A stretch of 14,535 nucleotides of DNA from an uncultured Ruminococcus sp. GTDB lineage: Bacteria; Bacillota; Clostridia; Oscillospirales; CAG-272. The first letter of the stretch is position 1. Every line of letters starts with the position of its first letter. Below the pieces are notes generated by a model. The model saw only the letters and a list, made by a program, of their open reading frames with translations. It was not told the DNA's origin and made no database searches. Below are positions 7,675-13,031 of the stretch, one piece after another. The stretch covers positions 1-14,535 of the forward strand of contig CAJKRH010000040.1 in assembly GCA_905202255.1 (NCBI GenBank). The letters are read 5' to 3'. The translations under genes and the position numbers were made by a program.

Positions 7675-8257
7675 GGTACTCGGCGTTTCGAGAGATGCGA
7701 GCGAGGAGGAAATAAAAAAAGCATATCGCGACCTTGCGCGCAAATATCATCCCGATAATTATGCCACAAGTCCGCTTGCCGACCTCGCGCAGGAAAAAAT
7801 GAAAGAAATAAACGAGGCATACGACACCGTCATGCACGAGCGCCAGAGCCGAGGCGACAGCTCGTCTGGCTATGGCTATGCGGGCGCGGGAACAGGGAAG
7901 TTTGATTATATCCGCACGCTCATAAACGGCAGAAACTTCTATGAGGCAGAGATTCAGCTTGACGCGGTCGCAAAGGACGAGAGAAATGCCGAGTGGTATT
8001 ATCTCAAGGGATGCGTTTTCATGGGCAGAGGATGGTATTTCGAGGCGTCGAAGCATTTTCATCGCGCCTGCGAGATGGACCCGCAGAATCCGGAATATGC
8101 CGCGGCTCTGAACAGCATGAAAAATATGTCCTATGACTACGACAGGCAGAACGGACAGCGCGGCGGTTCGTGCAGTACCTGCGATATATGCTCGGGACTT
8201 ATCTGCGCCGACTGCTGCTGCGAGGCTATGGGCGGCGACCTGATAAGCTGCTGCTGA
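7658..8257 (+). CDS. J-domain protein with TPR region and Cys-rich tail
   Basis: A 199-residue co-chaperone-like protein. Two ATGs overlap in tandem (7655 and 7658); AAAGGAG (7644-7650) is 4 and 7 bases away, favouring 7658. Residues 1-62 form a complete J domain with the HPD tripeptide (31-33), which stimulates DnaK ATPase in known J proteins. There is no Gly/Phe region or DnaJ zinc finger; instead about 81-155 look like TPR helices (EAEIQLDAVAKDERNAEWYY, then EASKHFHRACEMDPQNPEYA). The last 30 residues hold nine cysteines (172, 175, 178, 183, 186-188, 198, 199) ending GGDLISCC, suggesting metal binding or a redox role. No signal peptide. It overlaps the DUF5685 gene and is followed 10 bases later by a membrane protein. 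The client and the Hsp70 partner are unknown. Confidence 0.85.
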   Translation: MTDPYKVLGVSRDASEEEIKKAYRDLARKYHPDNYATSPLADLAQEKMKEINEAYDTVMHERQSRGDSSSGYGYAGAGTGKFDYIRTLINGRNFYEAEIQLDAVAKDERNAEWYYLKGCVFMGRGWYFEASKHFHRACEMDPQNPEYAAALNSMKNMSYDYDRQNGQRGGSCSTCDICSGLICADCCCEAMGGDLISCC

Positions 8258-8267
8258 GGAGAACGCG

Positions 8268-8780
8268 ATGAGTAAGGTTAAAAAACTGGCACTCTGCGCA
8301 TTGATGACGGCATCTTCAATAGTCGTCATGTTCCTCGGTTCGATTTCGGGCTTTCTCGATATATGCACGGCGGCTGTGGCGGCGCTCATCGTGGCTTTTT
8401 GCTCGGTAGAAATGGGCGCGGGCTACGGCTGGCTCGTATATCTCGCCTCGGGCGCGGTGTCGCTTCTGATACTGCCCGCCAAGGAAGCCGCATGGAGCTT
8501 TGCGCTTTTCTTCGGACTTCATGCGTTGCTTATCCCGCTTATGTCAAAGCTTCCGCGATGGGCTTCGTTTCTCATACGACTGCTCATAATGAACGGAACG
8601 CTCGTGCTTATCTATATATTTTTCAGCGAACTTTTGCAGATGCCGGACGCAATGTGGATGAAAATAGCCGTATTTGTCATGGCAAATGCCATATTTATAC
8701 TCAGCGACATGCTCTACAAACGCCTTTTGAGGTTATATTTCTTTAAATACAGAGATAAAATTTCAAAATTTTTGAAATAA
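8268..8780 (+). CDS. Six-helix integral membrane protein, function unknown
   Basis: The 170-residue product has about six hydrophobic helices (roughly 7-25, 31-49, 53-70, 75-92, 98-120, 130-148) and a basic C-terminus (KRLLRLYFFKYRDKISKFLK). The size, the short basic start and the pattern around GFLDICTAAVAALIV and LLILPAKEAAW resemble small membrane proteins annotated as hypothetical in Clostridia and recall S-components of energy-coupling-factor transporters, but no substrate motif is recognised. AGGAG at 8257-8261, overlapping the upstream stop, is 6 bases before the ATG. It is the last gene of the four-gene cluster; a new promoter starts at 8783, three bases after its stop. Function and topology are unproven. 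Confidence 0.8.
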   Translation: MSKVKKLALCALMTASSIVVMFLGSISGFLDICTAAVAALIVAFCSVEMGAGYGWLVYLASGAVSLLILPAKEAAWSFALFFGLHALLIPLMSKLPRWASFLIRLLIMNGTLVLIYIFFSELLQMPDAMWMKIAVFVMANAIFILSDMLYKRLLRLYFFKYRDKISKFLK

Positions 8781-8782
8781 TA

Positions 8783-8811
8783 TTGATTTTTCGTTTTGTT
8801 TGTGGTATTAT
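8783..8811 (+). promoter_or_regulatory. Sigma-A promoter of the dockerin gene
   Basis: TTGATT at 8783-8788, 17 bp, TATTAT at 8806-8811. The ribosome binding site GGGAGG (8843-8848) lies 5 bases before the ATG at 8854, giving a leader of about 35 bases and ruling out the longer reading frame that opens upstream at 8800 inside the promoter. Confidence 0.65.
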
Positions 8812-8853
8812 ATATTGTATAAAAGTGCTAAAACAAAATTTTGGGAGGCAACT

Positions 8854-9339
8854 ATGCAAAATAAGAAACTTTTTGCGATAATGTCATTTGTCATGGCTAT
8901 GCTCATGATGACTGCATTTTCTTTTTCACTGTTCGCGGCGGCAGGTGATGCGGACAAACCAATCACAGGCGAAGAATTTGAAATCGTAGACGACTGCGTG
9001 CATGATTTCAGCGATACTTACAGATACGACAAAAAGACCCACTGGCATTTCTGCAAGAAATGCGGTGAAAAGCAGGGCGAAGCAGAGCATACGCTTGATG
9101 ACGAGGGCAAGTGCACTGTTTGTAACTTCGGCAAGGCAAAACTCGGAGATGCCAATGGTGACGACATAATTGATGTAAAGGATCTTATAAGCATCCGCAG
9201 GTACATGGTAGGTCTTGATGTTCCCGAATTCAATTTTCTTGCCGCTGATATAAACGGCGATGGCAAGGTAAATGCTGTTGACCTTACGCTTGTGAGAAAA
9301 TATCTTGCTAATTATCCCGGCACAGGTATAGGTGAATAA
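8854..9339 (+). CDS. Small secreted protein: Cys/His zinc-ribbon-like segment plus type I dockerin
   Basis: A 161-residue exported protein. An N-terminal signal peptide (about 1-30, hydrophobic core from FAIMSFVMAMLMM, likely cut after FAAA) is followed by a short acidic linker. Residues 48-90 carry C-x-H, H-x-W-x-x-C-x-x-C-G (63-71) and a later H79 and C-x-x-C (87-90), a pattern seen in extracellular proteins of Clostridia and suited to zinc binding. Residues 97-153 form a type I dockerin with two calcium loops, D99-N101-D103-D107-D110 and D132-N134-D136-N140-D143, each followed by a helix (LISIRRYMVG and LTLVRKYLAN). Dockerins dock enzymes to cohesins on scaffoldins, but this protein has no catalytic or carbohydrate-binding domain. 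It is monocistronic, between its own promoter and a strong terminator. Role unknown; attachment or an adaptor is inference. Confidence 0.85.
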   Translation: MQNKKLFAIMSFVMAMLMMTAFSFSLFAAAGDADKPITGEEFEIVDDCVHDFSDTYRYDKKTHWHFCKKCGEKQGEAEHTLDDEGKCTVCNFGKAKLGDANGDDIIDVKDLISIRRYMVGLDVPEFNFLAADINGDGKVNAVDLTLVRKYLANYPGTGIGE

Positions 9340-9344
9340 TACCA

Positions 9345-9377
9345 TTATCCGCTCGATTTCGGGCGGATAAATTTTTG
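9345..9377 (+). terminator. Rho-independent terminator of the dockerin gene
   Basis: TTATCCGCTCG (9345-9355) pairs with CGGGCGGATAA (9360-9370), 11 pairs with one G-U and an ATTT loop, followed by a T-run (9372-9376). It lies 6 bases after the stop. Confidence 0.85.
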
Positions 9378-9418
9378 CTCTAAAATGCGCGCAAAAAGCA
9401 TTTCGTTGCCAAAAACTG

Positions 9419-9447
9419 TTGACATTTTTCGCAAAGAGTTATATAAT
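9419..9447 (+). promoter_or_regulatory. Perfect consensus sigma-A promoter
   Basis: TTGACA at 9419-9424, exactly 17 bp, TATAAT at 9442-9447: both hexamers match the consensus in all positions. It drives the 96-residue membrane protein; AAGGGGGA (9469-9476) is the ribosome binding site, about 10 bases before the ATG at 9486. Confidence 0.85.
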
Positions 9448-9485
9448 ACCCTATGTAAAACATTTTTCAAGGGGGAATTTCAAAG

Positions 9486-9776
9486 ATGAAAAAAATTGCT
9501 GATTTCTTTGCAGGGCTTCCGTGGATTGCGCTTCTTCTGCTTGTCATTTTCTTTGACGGACTTGTAGGCGGCGCTATCAGAATAGGAAACGGCAAATCTA
9601 CTCTTTCAAAGGTTGTGGGCTGGATACTCTTCATTTCGTTTATCCTGAACATAATCTCTTTTGCCGTAGCAATGCCCGCAGTTATAGCTTGGGTACTGCA
9701 TGTCCTCTATGCTATATGCTGGATAGCGGATATCATCACTGTTGCAGTAAGCAAGAAGATAACTCTTTTCATGTAA
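9486..9776 (+). CDS. Small three-helix membrane protein
   Basis: A 96-residue hydrophobic protein with three likely transmembrane segments (about 9-33, 42-62, 66-88), a short basic start and the ending WIADIITVAVSKKITLFM. The last helix with a terminal D-x-x-x-V and K resembles small TM2-like or hypothetical membrane proteins common in Clostridia; a function is not recognised. No cleavable signal is apparent; the first hydrophobic segment seems to be an anchor. It is a single-gene unit: a perfect promoter upstream and a bidirectional terminator just after the stop, so high expression is expected. The ATG at 9486 fits the ribosome binding site and opens with MKKIADFF, a natural membrane-protein start. 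Confidence 0.75.
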   Translation: MKKIADFFAGLPWIALLLLVIFFDGLVGGAIRIGNGKSTLSKVVGWILFISFILNIISFAVAMPAVIAWVLHVLYAICWIADIITVAVSKKITLFM

Positions 9777-9786
9777 TTGAAAACAT

Positions 9787-9817
9787 AAAAAATTGCCGCG
9801 TGAGCGGCAATTTTTTT
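9787..9817. terminator. Bidirectional terminator between convergent genes
   Basis: Six A, then TTGCCGC, a GTGA loop, GCGGCAA and seven T: a 13-bp stem with T-runs on both strands. It ends the membrane-protein transcript on the plus strand and the nucleotidyltransferase transcript (stop at 9825) on the minus strand. Confidence 0.9.
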
Positions 9818-9824
9818 GTGCTTT

Positions 9825-10730
9825 TTATTTCCAGAGCTTTTGCGGATATTCGCCTGCTGCCTTTTCCTTTTCTATAAAGGCGGTAAATTCTTCGCTGTCT
9901 TCGCGGTAGGTGATTCCGTGCCAAACGGAGGTGGTGTTTATGACTTCGACATCGGCTTTTTCCTCATCTATGAGCGTCTGCACGGCGCTCGGCAGGAAAA
10001 ATTCAAATTTTGCCATATTGTCGGCGTTTTTGCGCAGGGAGGAGACGAACATATCGCCCAGTCCATCGAAAAACGACGGAGTAAATCCCATGCAGTTCAT
10101 GGAAACGATGGTATTCTCGCTTATTTCGGTGACGCTTCCGTCATCCCATGTGTTTATTACTGTGCCGTCCGACCGACGCTCCAGCTTCTTATTTTCCACT
10201 ACATGAAGAAGCTTGCCGTTTTCCACGGAGCAGATTCCGCGGGAGACGGTGCCGTTTTCGCTGAGGGTATTTTTCAGATAATATCCCACCATGCAGTAGT
10301 CGGCGCGCGCACCGTCATGCGCTGAGGCAAGGTGGCTGTGAAGCTTCAGAAAGGCATCTCTGCCATAGAAATCATCGGCATTTACAACGCCGAAATTCTC
10401 ATTTACAGCGCCTGCCGCGCAGAGCACGGCATGAGCTGTACCCCATGGTTTTGTCCTCTCTGCGGGAGCGGTGAAGCCCTCGGGAAGCTCATTTGTCTGG
10501 AATACATATGTATAGTTTACGCCGTTTCTTTTGAGACGGCTTCCTATCGTCTCTTCAAAAAGCTCGAGATTTTCCTTTTTTATTATAAAAACAATTTTAT
10601 CAAAGCCTGCGCGTATGGCATCATACACGGTAAAGTCGATGATAAATTCTCCTTCTTTGGTCAGCGGAGTGAGCTGTTTCAGCCCGCCGAAGCGACTGCC
10701 CATTCCTGCCGCCAGAATAACGAGTGTCAA
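9825..10730 (-). CDS. Sugar-phosphate nucleotidyltransferase-like protein
   Basis: A 301-residue cytosolic protein of the NTP-transferase (GT-A-like) superfamily, which joins sugar or polyol phosphates to NTPs to make activated precursors for surface polymers. Evidence: the N-terminal LAAGMGSRFGGLKQL (6-20) pyrophosphorylase signature with Lys18, KPWGTAHAVL (94-103), and VVNADDFYG (115-123) with the metal-binding Asp119/120. The substrate is not evident. The longer frame would start at a GTG (10739), but that codon lies inside the ribosome binding site AAAGAGG (10739-10745). The TTG at 10730, 8 bases after it, gives the family-like start MTLVILAAG and is chosen here. It is a single-gene unit between the promoter at 10772-10777 and the bidirectional terminator at 9787-9817. 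No neighbouring glycan gene gives further context. Confidence 0.85.
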   Translation of the reverse strand: MTLVILAAGMGSRFGGLKQLTPLTKEGEFIIDFTVYDAIRAGFDKIVFIIKKENLELFEETIGSRLKRNGVNYTYVFQTNELPEGFTAPAERTKPWGTAHAVLCAAGAVNENFGVVNADDFYGRDAFLKLHSHLASAHDGARADYCMVGYYLKNTLSENGTVSRGICSVENGKLLHVVENKKLERRSDGTVINTWDDGSVTEISENTIVSMNCMGFTPSFFDGLGDMFVSSLRKNADNMAKFEFFLPSAVQTLIDEEKADVEVINTTSVWHGITYREDSEEFTAFIEKEKAAGEYPQKLWK

Positions 10731-10771
10731 TAAAAGCACCTCTTTGATTTTTATTTCGGCTGAAAAATCCG

Positions 10772-10777
10772 ATTATA
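10772..10777 (-). promoter_or_regulatory. -10 element of the nucleotidyltransferase gene, with overlapping palindrome
   Basis: The minus strand has a perfect TATAAT (plus ATTATA, 10772-10777); the best -35 is a weak TTACAC at 18 bp. The palindrome TATACT-A-AGTATA (10774-10786) overlaps the -10 and could be an operator. The region to 10858 also has to hold the promoter of the divergent lipoprotein gene, for which only a weak TATATT (10822-10827) is seen. Confidence 0.5.
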
Positions 10778-10858
10778 CTAAGTATACATTATTTTGTGTA
10801 ATTTTTCAATGCTTTTTTGAATATATTTTATCAAAATCTGAAAATGTCGGAGGACTTC

Positions 10859-11359
10859 ATGAAAAAGGTATTTTGCCTGCTTGTCGTTTTTTGTTCTTTT
10901 CTTTTGTGCTCATGCGATGCGCCGCAGAATATGCGCGAACTGCTGACTTATCAGGAGGGAGATTTCGTCTGCGAAGCGGTGCTTTCGGGCGAAAAGCCGA
11001 TAGCGCTGACGATTTCACGCGTCGGTGATGAGATAATAATAAAACCGGAGGGAACGGAACATATCGGTGACGCGGCGTTCGTTTTTGATGAGGAGGGAGC
11101 ATGGATATACTCTGGTGAAACGAGAATAAAGCTTGAAAAAACACAGCTGCAACGGCTTTGCACCGTATATGAAATGTTCACGCTCGATTCTGCAAAGGTA
11201 TGGCGGATAACGGAAGAAAAGCCCGGCGGCATCGAGATATACAAATGCGAAAGCGACGGCAATACGGTATATATCGATGTAAATACCCTCCTGCCGCTCA
11301 GATTTTCGGCAGGCGCGGAAGAACTGAATGTGAAGAAATTCAGTGCGGCAGAGAAGTAA
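10859..11359 (+). CDS. Small lipoprotein, function unknown
   Basis: A 166-residue lipoprotein with the signal MKKVFCLLVVFCSFLLCSC, lipobox L16-C17-S18-C19, so Cys19 is expected to be lipidated and the protein held at the outer face of the membrane. The rest alternates short hydrophobic and charged stretches, suggesting a beta-rich domain; the pattern (QEGDFVCEAVLSGEKPIALT, GAWIYSGETRIKL, IYKCESDGNTVYIDV, LPLRFSAG) vaguely recalls LolA-like carrier folds but no family is recognised. The start is the ATG at 10859, 5 bases after GGAGG (10849-10853); a longer frame from 10817 would put residues before the signal peptide and is rejected. It is monocistronic, divergent from the nucleotidyltransferase and followed by a strong terminator. 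Confidence 0.75.
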   Translation: MKKVFCLLVVFCSFLLCSCDAPQNMRELLTYQEGDFVCEAVLSGEKPIALTISRVGDEIIIKPEGTEHIGDAAFVFDEEGAWIYSGETRIKLEKTQLQRLCTVYEMFTLDSAKVWRITEEKPGGIEIYKCESDGNTVYIDVNTLLPLRFSAGAEELNVKKFSAAEK

Positions 11360-11377
11360 TACAAGCGTAAGATTTTC

Positions 11378-11423
11378 TATATAAAAACCGTCGGGAACTA
11401 TTATTCCCGACGGTTTTTATATA
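11378..11423. terminator. 20-bp perfect bidirectional terminator
   Basis: TATATAAAAACCGTCGGGAA (11378-11397) and its exact reverse complement (11404-11423) enclose a 6-base loop. A- and T-runs flank the GC core on both sides, so it can end both the lipoprotein transcript and the convergent hydrolase transcript (stop at 11444). Confidence 0.92.
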
Positions 11424-11443
11424 TCCCCCCTGCAGAAACAGAG

Positions 11444-12208
11444 CTATGCTATTTCCGTCAGCAATTCATGGAGCCTGTTGTCTATTATCTCGTGTCCCTT
11501 TGCCGTCGGATGGATTCCGTCCTCGCAGATAAGCGAATCAAAATCATGACGCGTAATAAAAACCGTGCGCAAATCAAGCGTATATACACCGCATTCGCGG
11601 GCGATATTTTCGCATATCTGTGCATAGTATTCCTGCCAACGATAAATCATGCTCGTATTTCCGAGCCATTTCAGTATGTTTTCGCGCGAAAGACCGTCGC
11701 GGCAAATCCATGTGAGAAATTTATCCGCGTCTATCGGAGGTGGCAGAATAATTATCGGAGTAGCACCGCAATCACGCAGATAATTAACCACCTCGCGGTA
11801 AAGCTCGGCGAAGCGCTCCGGCGGGATTACGGGCAGATGCTCCTCATCGGGATGCTCCGATACCTCTTTCCAATCGAAATTGCAGTCGTTGCCGCCGTAT
11901 TCGAGCAGAACAAACTCGGGGCAATCCTCTTTTGTAACAAACTTTTTTATCTGGGCAAAACCGCGTTCTATCGTGAAGCCAAGGCGCGCATTGTTTACCA
12001 CTTCTATATCAAAATCGCGTCTGATGATATCAAAACGGTTTGCATAGCTGCGAAAACGCTTGTTTTCATCGAGCATTACACCTTTCATCACGGAATCGCC
12101 GAATGCCTCTATACGCACGCCCTTTTTGAAAAGGCGGTCGCGAAGCCCCGCAAGGTCTATTTTCGGAAACTCTATTTTGAATTTTTTGCGTGAGTCTGAC
12201 ATTATCAT
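11444..12208 (-). CDS. SGNH/GDSL-family hydrolase
   Basis: A 254-residue predicted ester hydrolase of the SGNH superfamily, which includes carbohydrate deacetylases, lipases and arylesterases. All four blocks are visible: block I AFGDSVMKG with nucleophile Ser39, block II around ARLGFT (Gly78), block III YGGNDCNF with Asn107, and block V DGIHPTAKGH with Asp230 and His233 as the rest of the triad. There is no signal peptide, so a cytosolic enzyme acting on an internal or imported substrate is likely. Of the start codons at 12211 (TTG), 12208 (ATG) and 12202 (ATG), the one at 12208 is chosen because AAAGGAG (12217-12223) lies 8 bases upstream. Promoter TTGACT-17-TATAAT at 12260-12288. It is monocistronic. 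The substrate cannot be told from sequence. Confidence 0.9.
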   Translation of the reverse strand: MIMSDSRKKFKIEFPKIDLAGLRDRLFKKGVRIEAFGDSVMKGVMLDENKRFRSYANRFDIIRRDFDIEVVNNARLGFTIERGFAQIKKFVTKEDCPEFVLLEYGGNDCNFDWKEVSEHPDEEHLPVIPPERFAELYREVVNYLRDCGATPIIILPPPIDADKFLTWICRDGLSRENILKWLGNTSMIYRWQEYYAQICENIARECGVYTLDLRTVFITRHDFDSLICEDGIHPTAKGHEIIDNRLHELLTEIA

Positions 12209-12259
12209 CAAAAACGCTCCTTTCGATAAGGGAAATTGTTTAATCTTGTTTTCAAAACT

Positions 12260-12288
12260 ATTATACGCAATTTTGCAAAATAAGTCAA
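12260..12288 (-). promoter_or_regulatory. Sigma-A promoter of the SGNH hydrolase
   Basis: On the minus strand TTGACT (plus 12283-12288), 17 bp, then a perfect TATAAT (plus ATTATA, 12260-12265). It is back-to-back with the promoter at 12331-12359, with 42 bp between the two -35 elements. Confidence 0.8.
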
Positions 12289-12330
12289 TAGGTTTTTGAA
12301 AAATTATTTTAATATTTTGTAAATAAGTTA

Positions 12331-12359
12331 TTGCAATGAAAGGGAAAGTATGATAAAAT
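12331..12359 (+). promoter_or_regulatory. Sigma-A promoter of the DUF1836-STAS-kinase operon
   Basis: TTGCAA at 12331-12336, 17 bp, TAAAAT at 12354-12359, the same two hexamers and spacing as the pth promoter. GGGGG at 12380-12384 is the ribosome binding site, 5 bases before the ATG at 12390. Confidence 0.7.
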
Positions 12360-12389
12360 ATTATATGACAAAATGCTTTGGGGGTATTT

Positions 12390-13019
12390 ATGGAGAGGCG
12401 CGAATTTTATGAAAACTGTGAAAAAATAGCCGATTTTCATATGCCGAGATGGGAGGAGCTTCCCGAAATCGACCTTTATATGGACCAGGTGATAGCCATA
12501 GCGGAAAAATATCTGCGTCCGATAACGGCGGAGGGCGATAATCTTCTCACGCAGGCGATGATAAACAACTATGTGAAAAACGGAATAGTCCCGCCGCCTA
12601 TAAAAAAGCGTTACGGCAGGGAGCATATGGCGCGGATACTTATCATCTGCGCGCTCAAGCATGTCGTCGGCATCCCGAGCATAGCGGATATGATAAATTC
12701 GCTCTTGCAGAACGAATCGATGAGCGATGTGCTGGACGGCTTTGCCGATAAATTTGAGCATGAGCTTGCTACAAAGATGCAATATGCGCTTTCTGTAGCG
12801 GAGGCGGGCGAGAGCGCGGAAAATTCGCTCATGAATATCGCGGTGGAAAACGCGATAAAGGCAAATTCCAGCAGACTTATTTCGGAATTTGCATACGGTG
12901 CCGTTCGCACGCATAAACAGAAAGAAGAGGCGGAGCGCAAGGAAGCGGAGAGAAAATCCGCTGAAGCGCGTGCCGAGGAACAGAAACGGGCTTCCAAATC
13001 CGAAAAAGACAATATATAA
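12390..13019 (+). CDS. DUF1836 (MerR-like) regulator with charged coiled-coil tail
   Basis: A 209-residue cytosolic protein. Residues about 18-105 match the DUF1836 family of Firmicutes: LPEIDLYMDQVIAIAEKYL, then LLTQAMINNYVKNGIVPPPIKKRYGREHMARILI, the helix-turn-helix-like core related to MerR DNA-binding domains (wing around PPPIKKRY). The role would be a transcription regulator; no target is known. After a helical middle part (110-170), residues 175-207 are almost only Lys, Arg, Glu, Ala and Gln, a likely coiled coil or single charged helix. A TTG in frame at 12378 is rejected because the ribosome binding site would lie inside it. It heads the operon: the STAS-kinase gene starts 12 bases after its stop, with its ribosome binding site touching the stop codon. 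Confidence 0.85.
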   Translation: MERREFYENCEKIADFHMPRWEELPEIDLYMDQVIAIAEKYLRPITAEGDNLLTQAMINNYVKNGIVPPPIKKRYGREHMARILIICALKHVVGIPSIADMINSLLQNESMSDVLDGFADKFEHELATKMQYALSVAEAGESAENSLMNIAVENAIKANSSRLISEFAYGAVRTHKQKEEAERKEAERKSAEARAEEQKRASKSEKDNI

Positions 13020-13031
13020 GGAGAAAACATT

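Noticed and set aside
7529..8389. A 286-residue minus-strand open frame across the DUF5685, J-protein and membrane-protein genes
   Set aside because: Antisense to three genes with clear domains or ribosome binding sites; no recognisable motif.
8761..8777. AT-rich near-palindrome TTTCAAAATTTTTGAAA at the end of the six-helix membrane protein gene
   Set aside because: It is partly coding, made of A/T runs, and has no GC core for a terminator; similar TTTTTGAAA strings occur in other AT-rich gaps (for example 5501-5511 and 12293-12302) as expected from base composition.
8800..8853. An N-terminal extension of the dockerin protein
   Set aside because: It would begin inside the promoter (8783-8811), before the expected transcript start, and would precede the signal peptide.
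9383..9403. AAATGC/GCATTT inverted repeat after the dockerin terminator
   Set aside because: Only 6 pairs with a 9-base loop and no T-run; a strong terminator stands just upstream.
9816..10325. A 169-residue plus-strand open frame opposite the nucleotidyltransferase
   Set aside because: It starts at the bidirectional terminator, has no ribosome binding site and is antisense to a clear enzyme gene.
10817..10858. An N-terminal extension of the 166-residue lipoprotein
   Set aside because: It would put 14 residues before the signal peptide and ignores GGAGG 5 bases before the ATG at 10859.
11468..12193. A 241-residue plus-strand open frame opposite the SGNH hydrolase
   Set aside because: The minus-strand frame has all SGNH blocks plus promoter and ribosome binding site; the plus frame begins at the terminator side without a signal for translation.
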